From positions 36,711,557 to 36,775,556 of the forward strand of contig NC_034009.1 of the NCBI RefSeq assembly GCF_000346465.2: a stretch of DNA of 64,000 bases, read 5' to 3'. Every line of letters starts with the position of its first letter. The stretch's first letter is position 1. Positions 1-13,400 of the stretch are shown here, one piece after another. The notes under the pieces are model-generated. The model was not told the origin of the DNA. It saw nothing but the letters and a program-made list of their open reading frames with translations, and did no database searches. The position numbers and the translations under genes were made by a program. The DNA is from Prunus persica (lineage: Eukaryota; Streptophyta; Magnoliopsida; Rosales; Rosaceae).

Positions 1-170
1 TGACACGTGTCCATAGACATAACCATGGTTAATTTTTTATTTTGTATTTATGAAACTATGGTTCTGCATGTTGACACGTGTCAAGTGATGAAAATAATAC
101 GTCTAGAATTAAAGTGGAGAGAAAAATGTGGTGGCTAGAATTCCTCATATATTAATGCATCACATTGGGG
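1..170. other. AT-rich intergenic DNA with two palindromic CACGTG boxes
   Basis: No coding sequence is seen. Two copies of TGACACGTGTC lie at the left edge and near position 73. Each contains the palindrome CACGTG, the core of a plant G-box. They could be promoter elements of a gene beyond the left edge, or part of a repeat. Confidence 0.4.
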
Positions 171-996
171 AGAAATTATAGAATAGTACGGTATCACCAC
201 AACAGCTGGTGATACACCCATTCAAAATCTGCCACTTGTCTATTTTTATTTTTAAAAGTTAAAACTAATTACAGCTGGACATGAAATTATACTTTTACCC
301 TTTCAAATAAAATCTTTGAAAAAAGAAAGAAAAAAGAGAACAAGTTACCCAAACTATCTCCTTCCACCGTCGTACCCTGCTCTTTCATTCTCTCTCTCTC
401 TTCTTCCCTACGTCTCTCTGTCCTCTCTCGATAACATATGAGAAAACTTGAGACTTTTTAATTGAATATGCAGATCTCATTCAATCGAATATGACTTGCC
501 CAAAAGCTGACTTGGGATCAATTGGAATATGCAGATCTCATTCTTCTAAATGAGAGAGAGAAACTGAGAGAGCGGGAGCGATGGCCAGGGGAGGCAAAGC
601 TGAGTGCAGTGGTTGGCGTACAATATTCTAGTTTTTTCGATTTTTAATTCTTTTTATTTTGAGGGAGATGAATAAATGGGCAGAATTTCAATGTGGAAAT
701 AAACAACAAATGTAAGATAAAGTAGTTGCTGGTACAGTAGAGAGATGGAAGGAGGATTAGAAACTCAGAGAGAGGGGGCGGCGAACGGGAACTGGTAACT
801 TCAGTCGAGTAGGAGTCTGGTGCAATTTTCTTCTTTGTGGTTTTTCTTTTATTAATTTTATTGTAAAGGGTAAAATTGGATGTGAAAGTCTAGTTGTATA
901 AAAAAATGTAGTTTTCTTTAAAAAGTGACAAGTGATAGATTTAAAGTGAAAGTATCACTGTATGATGTAGTGATATTATATCATTCTATAATTTCT
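171..996. mobile_element. Non-autonomous Mutator-like DNA element
   Basis: The first 14 bases, AGAAATTATAGAAT, are matched by their exact reverse complement at 983-996, and weaker inverted similarity runs about 20 bases further in. The flanks TCACATTGGGG (160-170) and TCACATGGGG (997-1006) look like a target duplication of about 9-11 bp that has lost one base, a size typical of Mutator-like elements. No transposase is seen. The interior holds a CT-rich tract near 360-430 and two copies of a short segment containing ATATGCAGATCTCATTC at about 465 and 526. Confidence 0.6.
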
Positions 997-1006
997 TCAC
1001 ATGGGG

Positions 1007-2318
1007 CGCTACAACATGTTTGATTTTCCAATGCAATGGTACATACATCAACTCTTATCAATTTTCCCTTCACGCATACTATTTTTGTAAATTGTGAGAC
1101 ACATGACCTGCAATCCGTCCATTGATCTACAAACCCATTATTGTCTGCTTGCTGTTGGCCAATGATTAGTTCAAACCATCATTGACCTTCTTTGAGTAGT
1201 CCTTTCACCTCGTGCTCTCGCTCATGTCTATCGATACTGTTTTGGGGTTTATTAAAAAACATCGACAATTTTTCTCTTTGCTTTTGGGGTGCGGCCCCTA
1301 TCTAGGGGCGATGCTGTGTACAGGACAGGCTTGAGCCCAAATTTTTTCAAAAAACAAAAAGCTACATGTGTTATAAGCCCAACTCAAAGTTAGAAAAATT
1401 TAAAGGAAATTTTACACATATGATGTCCATCCATGTGATCCTATATCTTCTCTCTCCTTCTCTTTTTGATTATGAGACTTCTTGTTTCTCTCTCTGTTTG
1501 CTACTCGATATCAACTTGTTTCTCTTTCTTTTTGGGGGGGGGGGGGGGGGGGTCAAATTCTCCCTCTATTGGCTACGTTTTCTATTATCTTGGGTGGGCA
1601 ACTTGGCAACATCTTCTCCTCTCCTTTTGTCAACAATTAGTATTATTCTCATTCTCTCCTTTTTCTATATATCCTCAATTATAGTTTTAATTTAAAATGG
1701 AGTATTCTAGGGTTTAATTAGAGATGAATTATAATTTTGGGATTTTGTTGAAATTAATTAGGACTTTGATTAGGGATGAATTATTATAGGGCTTTGATTT
1801 GGGATTTTGTTAAAATTGAGTATTCTAGGGTTTAATTTGGGATGAATTATAATATTTGGTTTAGTATTTGATGAGATGCTATTATGAGAATTTGTTTGAT
1901 TTTTTTGTCAGTATGTTTGATTAAAATTCTTTCTACATATTATTCATAGGCTATCTTTTATTATGTTCAATCACAATTGGAATCCCAAGAGAACAAAGAA
2001 TTTGTTATCTTTTTTTAAGAAAAAGAATGATGGGTCATCTAATTGGTTTAAGCCTGAATTAGATAATCTTTCAACTAATTGGTCTTTGTTTTTGTATGGT
2101 TTTGGCTAAGTTATTCTATTTCGTTTTTTGGTTGAAAGTTTATCTAATTTAGGTTTGATATGCACTTACGAGTTTGGCTTTTGGTTTAAGCATTGCTACA
2201 GTATTCTTTGCTATTGCTTACCAATATCCCATTGACAAATATTTTTGTTATTTTTTGCTTTAATAGATGAAAATTTAGAGACGAGAAGCCCACAAGAAGG
2301 ACTCGGACATATAAATTT
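1007..2318. other. Intergenic, poly-G tract and degenerate AT-rich repeat
   Basis: No gene is supported. A run of 19 G residues lies at 1534-1552. At 1699-1860 a motif with GAGTATTCTAGGGTTTAATT followed by GATGAATTATAAT appears twice, with related wording between the copies, so this is a short decayed tandem repeat. The stretch 2100-2318 may be the 5' region of the pseudogene that follows. Confidence 0.5.
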
Positions 2319-4636
2319 ATGGAAGATACTAATGAAAATAATTTGGACTTAGTTTTCAATCCTCAAGTAGAAGATCAGGCATAGGGGTGGGCGAGGTCCG
2401 GTTCTCACCTCAAACCGGAACCGAAATCGGTATTATTTAACCGGTTCGGTTCGGTCCGGTTTAGGCAAAAAAATTTCAAAAACCGGCCGGTTCGGTTCTA
2501 ACCGGTTCCGGTCCGGTTCTGACCGGTTCCGATTTTGAACCGGATTATTAATTTTTTATTTTTTTATTTTTTTTAATAAAAAAATTATAATAAATAACTT
2601 ATTTTTTTAGCTTAAAAATGAACAAATAATCCAATTCATACATTTAGAAATTTTTTGAAGTTGAACTTGGAAAATTAGTGATTATAAAAGTTAAAATATG
2701 GCATTAGATTTTAAAATTTTGTAAAAATAAAAATATAAAATATATGACCGGTCCGGTGCGGAGAGATGTAAAATTGGAACCGGAACCGGTTAGAACCGGT
2801 TCGGTCCGGTTCCGGTCCGGTTTGTTGACTTTTTTGGTCAACCGGTTTTTTTTCCAGTTTTTTTTTACCGGTTCGGTTCGGTGTTCCGGTTTTCCGGTCC
2901 CGATGCCCACCCCTAATCAGGCATGTACCAAAAATTGGTAAGGAGTTTGAATCACTTGAGCATGCATATAACTTCTATAACAAGTATGCAAAAGAAGCGG
3001 GATTTAGTGTTCCTAGTTATTGTCAGCAAATGAGTAAAACTTCTAATAAGATCTTAAGAAAAGAACATGTGCGCTACAAAGAGGGAATATATTCCAAACA
3101 AGTTTCTAATGGAAGTGAAAGGTGGCACAGCGTAGTATGAAGTGGGTGTAAGGTTAAGATTGCGATTCTAAAGGTAAGAGAAGGAACAAAAGACATAATT
3201 TTTAACTTTGTGGAGGGCCACAATCATGCTTTGACAACCCCTCAAATAGTACATTTGTTGAGATTGCATCGCAAAATTTCTAAAGTTAATAAAGTATCGG
3301 CACAACAATTTGGTGATGTTAATATCCCAACACATCAACAATTTAGTCTTCTTCAAGTGCAAGCAGGAGGGATGCAAAACATTAGATATACAAAGAAAGA
3401 TTTATATAGAGAAAGATGAAGAGGCATGATGCACAGATGTTGAGTGAGCATGTTATTAGCGACCAAGCAAAAAATGAATCATTCATTTTTATAATAGAGG
3501 CTGACGACGATGAAAGGCTTAAACATTATTTTTGGGCTGATCCAACATCTAGAAGAGCTTATAAGTTTTATGGTGATGTAGTTGTATTTGATATCACATA
3601 CAATACTAATCGGTATTATATGGTATTTGCCCCATTAGTAGGAGTTAATAACCATGGTCAAACTATTGTTTTTGGTTGTGGGTTCTTGAGCAATGAGACC
3701 ACCGAGTCTTTGCTTTGGTTGTTTAAGCAATTTAAGAAAGCTATGCTTGTTGGTCCGCCAAAAATAATTATTACAGATTAGGATCCAGCCATGGGAAATG
3801 TTGTTTCACAAGCTTTTCCAGGTGTGTTCTATAGATATTGCGTTTGGCACATTTATAAGGATGAAAATAAAGAACTTCAAAGTTGCGTGTGGGAATCAGG
3901 CACAAAGGAAGAATTTGAGTCAAAGTGGATGGATGTGGTCCACAAAGGTAAACTAAATGATGATGAGTGGCTATCTTCAATCTATAGAATATGTTCAAGA
4001 TGGGTGCCAGCATATGTGAAAGATATTTTTTCAGCAAAAATGTCAAGTACCCAATGAGTAGAGGGTGTTCATGCATTTTTCAAGCTATATATTTCAAAAA
4101 GAAATTCTTTAATGGATGTCATACTACGGTTTAACAGGGCGCTTGCCCAGCAACGTCATGAAGAGATAATTGTTGATCATGTTGATATCAATGAGCAGCC
4201 TATAATGGAGAAGCAAATGGCTGCCATTTATACTCCTAAAATTTTCTATAAGTTTCATAAAGAGTTGTGGAAATGTTTGGCATGTGTACTTCAACTGGGA
4301 AGAGAGGATGATAATTTATGCTTTCATAAGGTAATGGAGAGGACAAAAGATGGTAGCTTAGCTTCAAGTTGAAGGTGCGTGAAGTCATGGTTGACAAAGT
4401 TGCAGACTTTGCTTCATGTATATGTAAGAAATTTGAATTTGAAAGAATCTTATGCAGGCATGTGTTGGCATACATGAAAATGAAACAAACTGAGTATTTG
4501 CCAAATAAATATATATTAAAGAGGTGGACAAGAGCTGCAAAATCTGACATAGTTGTGGAAGAGGGTGGAAGGGAAATGACTTCGAAATCATCCAAAGAAG
4601 ACATGACTCTTCGAATCATATCGGGAGATCATAGCT
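2319..4636 (+). pseudogene. FAR1-related (FRS) transposase-derived factor, pseudogene
   Basis: Successive fragments match a FAR1/FHY3-related protein, a family domesticated from Mutator-like transposases. The start reads MEDTNENN at 2319. After an inserted element comes the FAR1 DNA-binding region (KEFESLEHAYNFYNKYA, from about 2935), a conserved linker (VNIPTHQQ, AGGMQNI), the MULE transposase core (RRAYKFYGDVVVFD, YNTNRY, GVNNHGQ, about 3540-3660), the WHI region near 3840, and a SWIM zinc-finger segment with CRHVLAYMKMKQ (about 4455-4500). The reading frame is broken by in-frame stops at about 3137, 3779 (just before DPAMG) and 4055, and by frameshifts at the insertion junction, near 3417 and near 4370. 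With 534 bp of transposon in its N-terminus, no full protein can be made. A MULE relic instead of a host FRS copy is possible, but no terminal inverted repeats were found around it. Confidence 0.85.
2382..2915. mobile_element. hAT-type non-autonomous element with CCGGTT-rich foldback
   Basis: The element begins TAGGGGTGGGC and ends GCCCACCCCTA, an exact inverted repeat. It is flanked by perfect 8 bp duplications ATCAGGCA (2374-2381 and 2916-2923), the target length of hAT elements. The 534 bp interior carries many ACCGGTTCGGTTC-type units, in one orientation on the left and inverted on the right, around an AT-rich core, so a transcript could fold on itself. No transposase is encoded. Confidence 0.9.
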
Positions 4637-6923
4637 AGCTTTAATATCCCCATTTGCAACACCTCACCTCCCAACCAGTTGTCCACATCAATAATAAACC
4701 TCTCCCCAGATTACACCAAACTTAAAACGAAACAAAAATGAGCTAAGTTCTTACAAAGACCAAGTAAAAGCCAAACCCAAATCAGTAAGGATATCCCTAT
4801 AAAAAGAAATACAAAATCAATGCAGACAAGAAGGGAAATGACGTATTGCATATACAGAGTCACAAATAGCAGTTGATGAAAGCATCGGATGAAAGCATAG
4901 GGAAGAGAAGGTGTTGTGGTGGAAGAAAGAACAGAGGTTAGTAGAGACTTATAGGAGCTCTTAAATATGAGGAGAGAGAAAAGCTCCATATAATTTAATG
5001 CTGCTTTATTTTATGAGTATTTTAAACATTTAATTAATGCTAACTATATTTTTTTTTTTATAGAGATGAACCAATTAAAAAGAATTATAGCATTTATGAC
5101 TCCCTAAACTAAAGACTATGATATGATTGGAGTTAAAATTTTATAGAGAGCTCCTAAAATAGTTTTTATATGTTTTTAACTAAATTTTAAAGTGCTGCTA
5201 AATGAACCATAAAATTAATTGAGTACACTCTACTGACAAACTAATTATTGAAATACTAATTTACCCTAATATAAAATAACCACAACGGATATATTGAATT
5301 GTGAAATAAATGTGATTTTAATAAGTACATCATACCCACCATATTCAACTATAATCAAACGTAAGCGAAAAACCCTAATTCCAAAACCTTAGTATTGATT
5401 CCAACAATTAGTTTCATCATTATTTAGTAATTTATTTATGCAAACAAGTTTCATGTATGCTTTAGACATGTTGAGGGAGTCATCAAAAGATATATTAACT
5501 TTGATTTTTTTGGTTTAGGTTGAAAAAAAAACTTACCGGTAACAAATTTTCTTCCTTCCCCTATTCCCCAACCTCCTTTTCCACGGAAAGTTTCTCACGA
5601 CGTCACATATAGATCACATCATTACATTCATTCTCCACATCAATTCTAGCATCGCTGGATAATTGAATAAAATTAATCCAATAAAAATCTTATACTCTCT
5701 TGACCATCTAAAAAATACAACTAAATTACTATTGCTGTAAATCTGGACAGATCTTATTTTGCTCATCAAAATAATATCCCAAAAGGATTTCCTAGCTGAA
5801 GTCTAAAAATGTTCATGATGGATTTTATAAATATTAACTGTTTTGTGCCAAACTTCACCAACAATGAAAATGAAATTATCTCAACCCACTCTTCAAATAT
5901 GGATCTATAAAGTGCAAAGAGGAGGGATGTGTGAATCAGCGATGCATTGTTAGGGTGTATTTGAGATATTTTTGGTATTTAAATAGGGTGTATTTGGTTA
6001 ATTTTACATTTTGATTTAAATATTAAAATGTACTTAGATCATAGGATGTACTCAATTAATTTTAGGATTCATTTAGTAACATAACAAAAAAAATAAAGAG
6101 CATGATTGTAAATGCTCTAATCAGGAGAAATTTTGGCACTAATGAAAAGATTGAAAAGCTTTGATATTTACGGATGTGAAAACGAGTCCTCTCAGTTATG
6201 TTTTAAATCTACAACATAAAAATAATTTCACGAGTCCTCTCAGTTATGTTTTAAATCTACAACGTAAAAATAATCTGACGGTCAATAATAGAAGTCCGCA
6301 TCAACTCCGCACAGTTGCACTTCGTAATGGAGAAAGTCCCTTATACCACCGGCTCGGCCCAATAAACCAACAAATCAGTAGTCTACAATTTTCTGCATCA
6401 ATCTTCGTTAAAAAAGAACAAAATAACGGTATTGCAAACTTCACTTCCTCATTTTGTATAAAGTTACTGATCCTCTCAGAGGAACAAAGATTTACCGGTT
6501 TCACTACAGTACACGATAAAACTGTTACCTTAAGAATAATAAAGCAATTCGTTCCGATTTTCTAAAGTTTCAAGAGGGGAACACTACATGTTTTACAGCC
6601 AAGGTAATTGATCCTGCAATGTCGCAACGATGCTTTGTCCATCATCTAAAATGGGGAAAAGAATATTTTATGTTATCAGACATCAACCTGTCCAAGATGA
6701 CTGTGTAGCTCCATAATGCAAAAAGGCCTTCAGTTGTCTAAATTTGTATACTCACTTTAACATATGCACCAAGGTTAGAGACCGTTACGTCGAAAGAATG
6801 CTTTCACTCCTGAAAGAGCAGATCAAAGACCCTCGCGCCGCCTAACTGGCTTTTGCTTTGGTTCACAGCAGCATGCATAACTCAGATATGCAGAGCTTCG
6901 TGCAATCACATGGATTTGTTCAA
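4637..6923. other. Intergenic; 48 bp tandem duplication; 3' flank of NRAMP gene
   Basis: No convincing coding sequence is seen. At 6183-6230 and 6231-6278 a 48 bp unit starting CGAGTCCTCTCAGTTATG occurs twice in tandem with very few differences. About 6560-6923 is probably the 3' untranslated region and downstream flank of the minus-strand NRAMP gene; the polyadenylation site cannot be placed by eye. Confidence 0.5.
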
Positions 6924-9709
6924 TCAATTCCCTGCGTCTGCAAACTTCTTGGACAATGAACTGAAAAATGTGGACGGGAGAGCACCACTATGTGAAACAA
7001 GATATACAATAAATGTTATATATGCAGCCGTGCCACTGCAGACCAGAAGAGCAAACAGCAGTCCATTGACTTCAGAAATGAAGAAATCCAACAACAGATA
7101 ACCATTTATCACCATCACTAAAGCAGCCACAGTCCATGCCACTCTCTGCAAAATAAATTGATATTTTCAATTATATGAAAGTCAACTAATCTGAACCAAA
7201 GGCTCACCCACATACAAATTGGACCAACAAATGCTATGAAGGATATGCTTTTCTTATATCCACCCACATCATTCCAATTTCAGATTACTTTACTTAAAAA
7301 TTAACTTTTACTGTGCAAAATGAGCTGCTGATAACCGTACGCTTCTGCTATGAACCTGCTTTAGCAGAACTTGAAATGAATAAGTATTCTCTCCCTCCCT
7401 CCATCCCTTCCTAAATGAATATCTCTCCCTCCTTCAACCCCTCCTTTTTCTTTAGAGCCATCCAAATATGAAACATGGATGGCGATCCAATATCAATATC
7501 AACCATGACTAGTTTTTATTGAATAGACAGAGCAAAACAAACCAAAGATATGGCTGTTCACAGAAAGCTAAAAACCAAAATGATAGAAATAATGAAGTTA
7601 ACAACTTACCTCGAGAACAGGTCCAATCTTAAAGACCCCCATGACCTGCTCCTTGGACACCAAAGTAAGAAGTGGTATAAGAGCAAACGGAATCTGAATC
7701 GACTGAAGCACATTAAGCCATTCATTCAAAACATCCAACAAAGCCTCAGACCGATTAAAAATAATTGCTACAACTATAGTTGGCACAATTGCAAAACTTC
7801 GTGTGATCAATGCCCTCAGCCACTTCTTCAAACGGAGATTAAGAAAGCCCCCCATGATAAACTGCCCAGCATATGTCCCAGTTATTGTACTACTTTGCCC
7901 AGCCGCCAATAACCCAATACCCCAGATATAAAGAATCGGATAAAGCCCTCCTCCATACTTGTCCTGAAGATACTGACCAGCATTTACTAGTCCTATACTA
8001 TTTGCTTGTTTAGTACCATAAAATCCCTTAGCAAAAACAGTGGTGACAAACAAATTGATCATGAAGGAGATAAAAAGTGCAATTGATGACTCAATTGAGT
8101 AGTAGTTTAGTGCCTCTTGAACCCGTCCTTTCTTGTTGGGATCGATATTTCTTGACTGTACTAAGGCAGAATGCAAAAATACGTTGTGTGGCATAATGAC
8201 ACAACCCACAACCCCCACAGCCTGCCGAATTGTTTTGGAGCTAAGTCTTGGAACCAGAATCCCTGCAAGCACGAGGAAGTCGATAAATATGTATCAGGAC
8301 GGCCAATGGTGATATAGTTTACTTAGATTCAATGTTTACATAGCATAATAAATACAATTTTTACCCATTAATAGTTCTTTTCCACTTGGTTTTGTGTCAA
8401 CAAACATCCAGGCAAACGATAAACCCATAGTTGCTATGAGAACTGCAAAAACAGCTTCCAACTTCCTCACCCCATAGTTCTCAAGAAATAAAAAGATGAA
8501 ACTGTTGCATGAAAGAGAACACAGAAACCCTAGTTAACATAATTATCCATGAAGGGCCAAATTGACCAGCTACTCCCCCATGCCCATCCGCCATGGAAGA
8601 AGAGAGCAAATTGTCACTTAAGACATGAAATTAACATGATACAATTATAAGAAATTTTATTATTTTCAATTTTCAAGGATAAGTAACAGAATTCTTCAAA
8701 ACCATGAATTCCCAACTTAATCTCCCAATCCCAACCACAATTCATTTTAATTAAGTTGGGTTTAAACTGAGACTTAGCACCCCAGCAATTATGACGAAGA
8801 AAAATAAATGGTGAGGATGTTATAAATTTCAACCTACCCACTCCAACCTAATGTCATTTGACCCAAGCTCATTGTTCAAATAATTAGCCTAAGTTCCATT
8901 CAATCAAAAGAAAATCAGCTAGAAAATTAAAGATTCCATCCAGAAGTCAAGCTTCAGAAAAGCAAAATTACTCCCCCACTTGGTGATGGACTGAAATGGA
9001 CAAAATTATGCAAGGAAAACCAGAGTTCAAGAACAAATGAACAAGACAAAAACCCCAAATAAGACTTGAAAAACGACATCAACTGAAAGTAAATACTCAA
9101 TACCAACCAATCCAACGCCGTAATGAGAACTCCAGCCCAGAGCGGCAAAACCCCATGGCTAAGAATCTGAATAGCAATGGCGCTCCCAATCACCTCTTGA
9201 ATATCCGCCCCAATCAACGCCAGCTCAGCCATGAACCAGAGCACCAACGCGGCCCATTTCGGATACTCCTCCCTGCAAAGCTCCGCCAAGTGCCGGCCCG
9301 TGGCAACTCCGACCCGAGCCGAGAGCAGCTGGACCAGCAGGCCCATGGCGGTGGCCCACATTAAAAGCCAGAGCAGCGAGTACCCGGCGATCGCGCCCGA
9401 CTGGAGATCCCCTTCTAAATTACCCGGATCCAAGAACGCTATACTCATCAGGAAACCCGGACCGGTGAACAGCCAGAGCTTCTTCCACGAGAAGGGCGGG
9501 ACCGCCGTGGAATTGTCATCGACGGCGTCAATTGAGTCCACGTCTTCGGCAATCAGGATCTTCTCTCTGGCCTCGAATGCCACCTCGTCGTCGTCGTCCC
9601 ATGCCGACGACAGCGACAGCGACTGCGGCTGCAGCAAGCGGTTTGCTTCTTCGTCCTTGGCATCTTGGAGCTTCGGCTCGTCATCGTCTTGGCGCAATTG
9701 AGCGCTCAT
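6924..9709 (-). CDS. NRAMP2: NRAMP2-like divalent metal transporter (4 exons)
   Basis: Exons on the complement: 9108-9709, 8365-8501, 7610-8262 and 6924-7145. All junctions are GT-AG, the phases match, and the spliced protein is 537 residues. The family moves Mn, Fe and related divalent metals with protons across membranes; the Arabidopsis NRAMP2 branch acts mainly on manganese at the trans-Golgi network. Signature motifs are DPGN in the first membrane helix ([12 protein letters not shown]) and MPHN in the sixth ([19 protein letters not shown]), both metal-binding sites, plus the transport signature [18 protein letters not shown]. About twelve membrane helices are expected. The acidic N-terminus has a dileucine-like EANRLL motif and an [10 protein letters not shown] segment that favours NRAMP2 over NRAMP3/4. 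The ATG at 9707-9709 opens the conserved N-terminal region. All catalytic motifs are present, so it is probably functional. Confidence 0.93.
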
Positions 9710-10425
9710 GGTTTGTTGGTAGGCGTCGTCAACGAAAAACGGAGCGTCGCCGTTTTTGGTTTTTGCGTTTAATGTTGGATTTTGGGGTGGACTCTGGAGA
9801 TTGAGTGGACTGTGGCCTGTTGAGTTGTATGGGATGGGTTACGTTAGTGGATAAACGGACCGACCGATATGGGTGGGCTCTTGAGAGTATCGTTGAGGAG
9901 GCTTTGCGTTTCGTTGCATTTTATAGTCGTTTTTTTTTTTCTTTACGTGCAAAATAATTAGGCATTTATTATTGGTTGCAGTCGTCTTGTAGATGCAACA
10001 TTTAGTGTTTCTGGCCATTAGGAGGTTTCCACGTGTTGGAATGGCTGATGCCCTTTTCTTACTTTGAAGTTTAATTACTGGGGTTTATTATTATTATTAT
10101 TTTTAATACAAGAGATATTGGGGGAGTGTGAAATCATAATATATGTTTGATTACATTAGAAGAAAGAGTAATACGGATATTAGCACTTCAGCCTGAGTTG
10201 ATTAACTAATTATGTCTATATTAGTTGTGTAGTATCGATTAACATGAATTGATTGTCCATTAAAACTTTGTAACTGCTATCTTGAATGAAGTTTTTCTTG
10301 ATAAAATGAAATAAATATATCACAATTGTTCATGATTACAAATAAACCAATAATATTCGTTTTTCTCTCTCTTATGTAAGTTGTTAAAATTTACACGCAT
10401 AACTTCTATCCAAATAAGAAAATAA
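9710..10425. other. 5' flank of NRAMP gene and intergenic DNA
   Basis: The first 150-200 bases next to the NRAMP start are GC-rich compared with the surroundings and probably hold its 5' UTR and core promoter. The rest is AT-rich with no recognisable element. Confidence 0.4.
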
Positions 10426-13400
10426 TCTGGGGGGAGATTTATTATTGATGTGGACAACTCTTCAGGAGGTGAATTTGTTGTTATACATAGGTCATATATA
10501 TTATCAATTAAAACCTCAGATAATTATTGCGTTTTTATGGGAATCCAAAAACTCAAAATTGAAGATTTTCTTGGGAATTACTTCAACGTCTCTCACAATC
10601 AGTGTATGGACCTTGGCTAGTCATTGGAGACTTTAATGAAATCTTGATGGCTTCAGAGAAAAAATGTATGAGAGATCGCCCAACATATCAAATGAACTCT
10701 TTTCGCCAGGCAGATTGTGACTTGTGTAGTGTCCCATACCAAGGATATCCTTTCACTTGGGCTAGAACATACTTGAGTGGGGATATGGTGGAGGAAAGGT
10801 TGGAAATATGTGTGGTTAATGGGAGAATTAGTGCGGATTATGGTCATATTCTGACATGTCATTTAGTAGCACTAGGGTCAGATCACTATCCGATACTTGG
10901 CGAATTATTGAATGAAACCCCCACTGTGGAGGCAAAGAAAAAAAGAAGATTTCATTTTGAACAAATGTGGACACTTAAGAAAGGTTGTGAAGATATTATT
11001 CGTGAGGATTGGGATTCAACTGTTGTTATGGGAGGCGTGAAGGAGCAAATTAAGAATTGTGCAGGGAAATTGGCAGAATGGAATAAATTAACCTTTGGGC
11101 ATGTGCAAAAGCAGCTTGTTGCTGCCCATAAGGAACTGGAGGTTTTACAGGGGAGAATGGGACAAGATCAAGTGTTGCTAAAGAAAAAAGTAGAAAGGAC
11201 CATTGTTGTCTTACTTGAGAAATAGGAGGTAATGTGGAGGCAGCATTCTAGGGTTGCTTGGTTAAAGGAAGGGGACAAAAATACTAGGTTTTTTCACGAA
11301 AGAGCCAACACAAGGGAACGAAAAAAAAAATACAATAAAAGGGTTGTATGATGAAGATCATTTTTGGCAAACAGATAAGCAAGTTATTGGTTCGATGTTC
11401 TGCAATTTTTTCAATAATTTATTTTCTACTTCAGATGGCAGGGATACGGAGAGAGTCTTAGAGGCGATTGAGCCACAGGTGACGCACCAGATGAATTACC
11501 AATTACTCCAATCTTTTACTAGAACAGATGTGGAGACTGCATTGTTTCACATGTATCCTACGAAGGCACCGGGGCATGATGGAATGCCGACTCTTTTCTA
11601 TCAATGCTACTGGCACATTGTAGGGGACGAGGTATCGCACACGTGCTTGCAGATATTGAATGGAGAAAGCAGTGTCCCAGAATTTAATCATACTATAATC
11701 TCCTCAATTCCTAAGGTGCAGACAAGTGACTGAATTTCGACCACTAAGTCTGTGTATAGTGATTTACAAAATTATTGCAAAGGCTTTTCCCAATAGACTC
11801 AAGTGCTTATTACCTTCCGTTATCTCCAAGTCGCAAAGTGCTTTTGTACCCCAACGTCTGATTCTTGATAATGTGATGGCAGCCTTTGAGATAATGCATT
11901 TTATGAAAGGCTTGAAGAAAGGGCAACAAACGAAGATGACCATTAAACTTGACATGGCTAAGGCCTATGATCAAGTAGAGTGGTCCTTTTTGCAAGCAAT
12001 AATGTTGAGATTGGGATTTGCTTCAGAGTGGGTAAAACGGATAATGGACTGCTTAAAAATAGTTACTTTTTCGGTGCTTTGGAAAGGTAATCTATTCGGG
12101 CATGTCGTTCCTCAGAAAGGGTTGAGACAAGGGTGTCCCTTTCACCATACTTATTTTTAATGCGTGCTGAAGGCTTTTCAAGGCTGTTGCAGAATGCTGA
12201 AAGGATAGGGAGTTTGCGTGGGATTCGAATTGCTCATGGAGCTCATTTAGTCAAGCATTTATTCTTTACTGACGATAGTATTCTCTTTCTTGATGCAACC
12301 AAAGAGTCATGTGAAGTAGTAAAAAATATATTTCAAGTGTATGAGGAGACTTCTGGGCAGAAGATCAATTTTACAAAGTCGGCTTTAAGTTTGAGCCCAA
12401 ATGCTACTGCTATTGAAAAATAAATAGTTTTGGATTTACTGGAAATTCCGTTGGTGTCTTGCCATGAAAAATATTTAGGTTTGCCTATGGTGACGGGCAA
12501 GGGAAGAAAGCAGATTTTCGGGATTGTCAAAGATCGAATCGGAAAACGAATTAGTGGGTGGAAGGAAAAGCTCTTATCTAGAGTTGGTAAAGAGATCCTA
12601 ATTAAAGTTGTGTTACAGGCTATGCCCACCTACTTAATGAGCTGCTTTCGGATGCCTAAGGGGATGTGTAAGGAACTTCTTGGCTTGATGGCTAAATTCT
12701 GGTGGTCTAAAAGTAAGAATATGCCAGGTATTCATTGGACTAAATGGGAGATATTATGTGTGAGCAAGCATATTGGGATTTAGAGACCTTAAGGCTTTCA
12801 ATCAAGCTCTCCTTGCAAAAAAAAGTTGGATATTATTTTTTAAATGTAATTCCTTGGCAGCGATAATTTTCAAGGCCCGATATTTCTTGCATTATAATTT
12901 TCTAGAATCTGGATTGGGGTATCAACCCTCACTTATTTGGAGTTCGTTGATATGGGGGAAGGATTTGTTGAAGGCGGGTTTGCGGTGGAGAGTTGAAAAT
13001 GGTGAAGATATACATGTTTATCAGGATCGGTGGGTGCCTTTACCAATGAATTTCAAGATTATCTCAGCGCCACAATTTGATGCTTCTATGAAAGTATGCG
13101 AGTTGTTTAATGCAGCCGGACAATGGGATAAAGAGCTACTAAAAGCTAATTTTTGGGAACAGGAAGTGAAGGCTATCCTCCAAATCCCATTGGCTTCAAT
13201 TCATAGAGAGGATAAATTAATTTGTCACTATGATCGAAGCGGCAAATACTCAGTCAAAAGTGGTTATATGGTTGCATGCATGAAGAAGCAGAGGGAAAAT
13301 GGCATGGAAGGGTCCTCGACACAAGATGGTACATTGTTATGGAAAAAACTATGGAGATTACAGGTGCTTAATAAAATAAAATTCTTTCTATGGAGATGTA

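Noticed and set aside
1366..1695. Open frame of 109 codons across the poly-G tract
   Set aside because: It is created by a 19-base G run and CT-rich sequence; no family match, no splice or start context.
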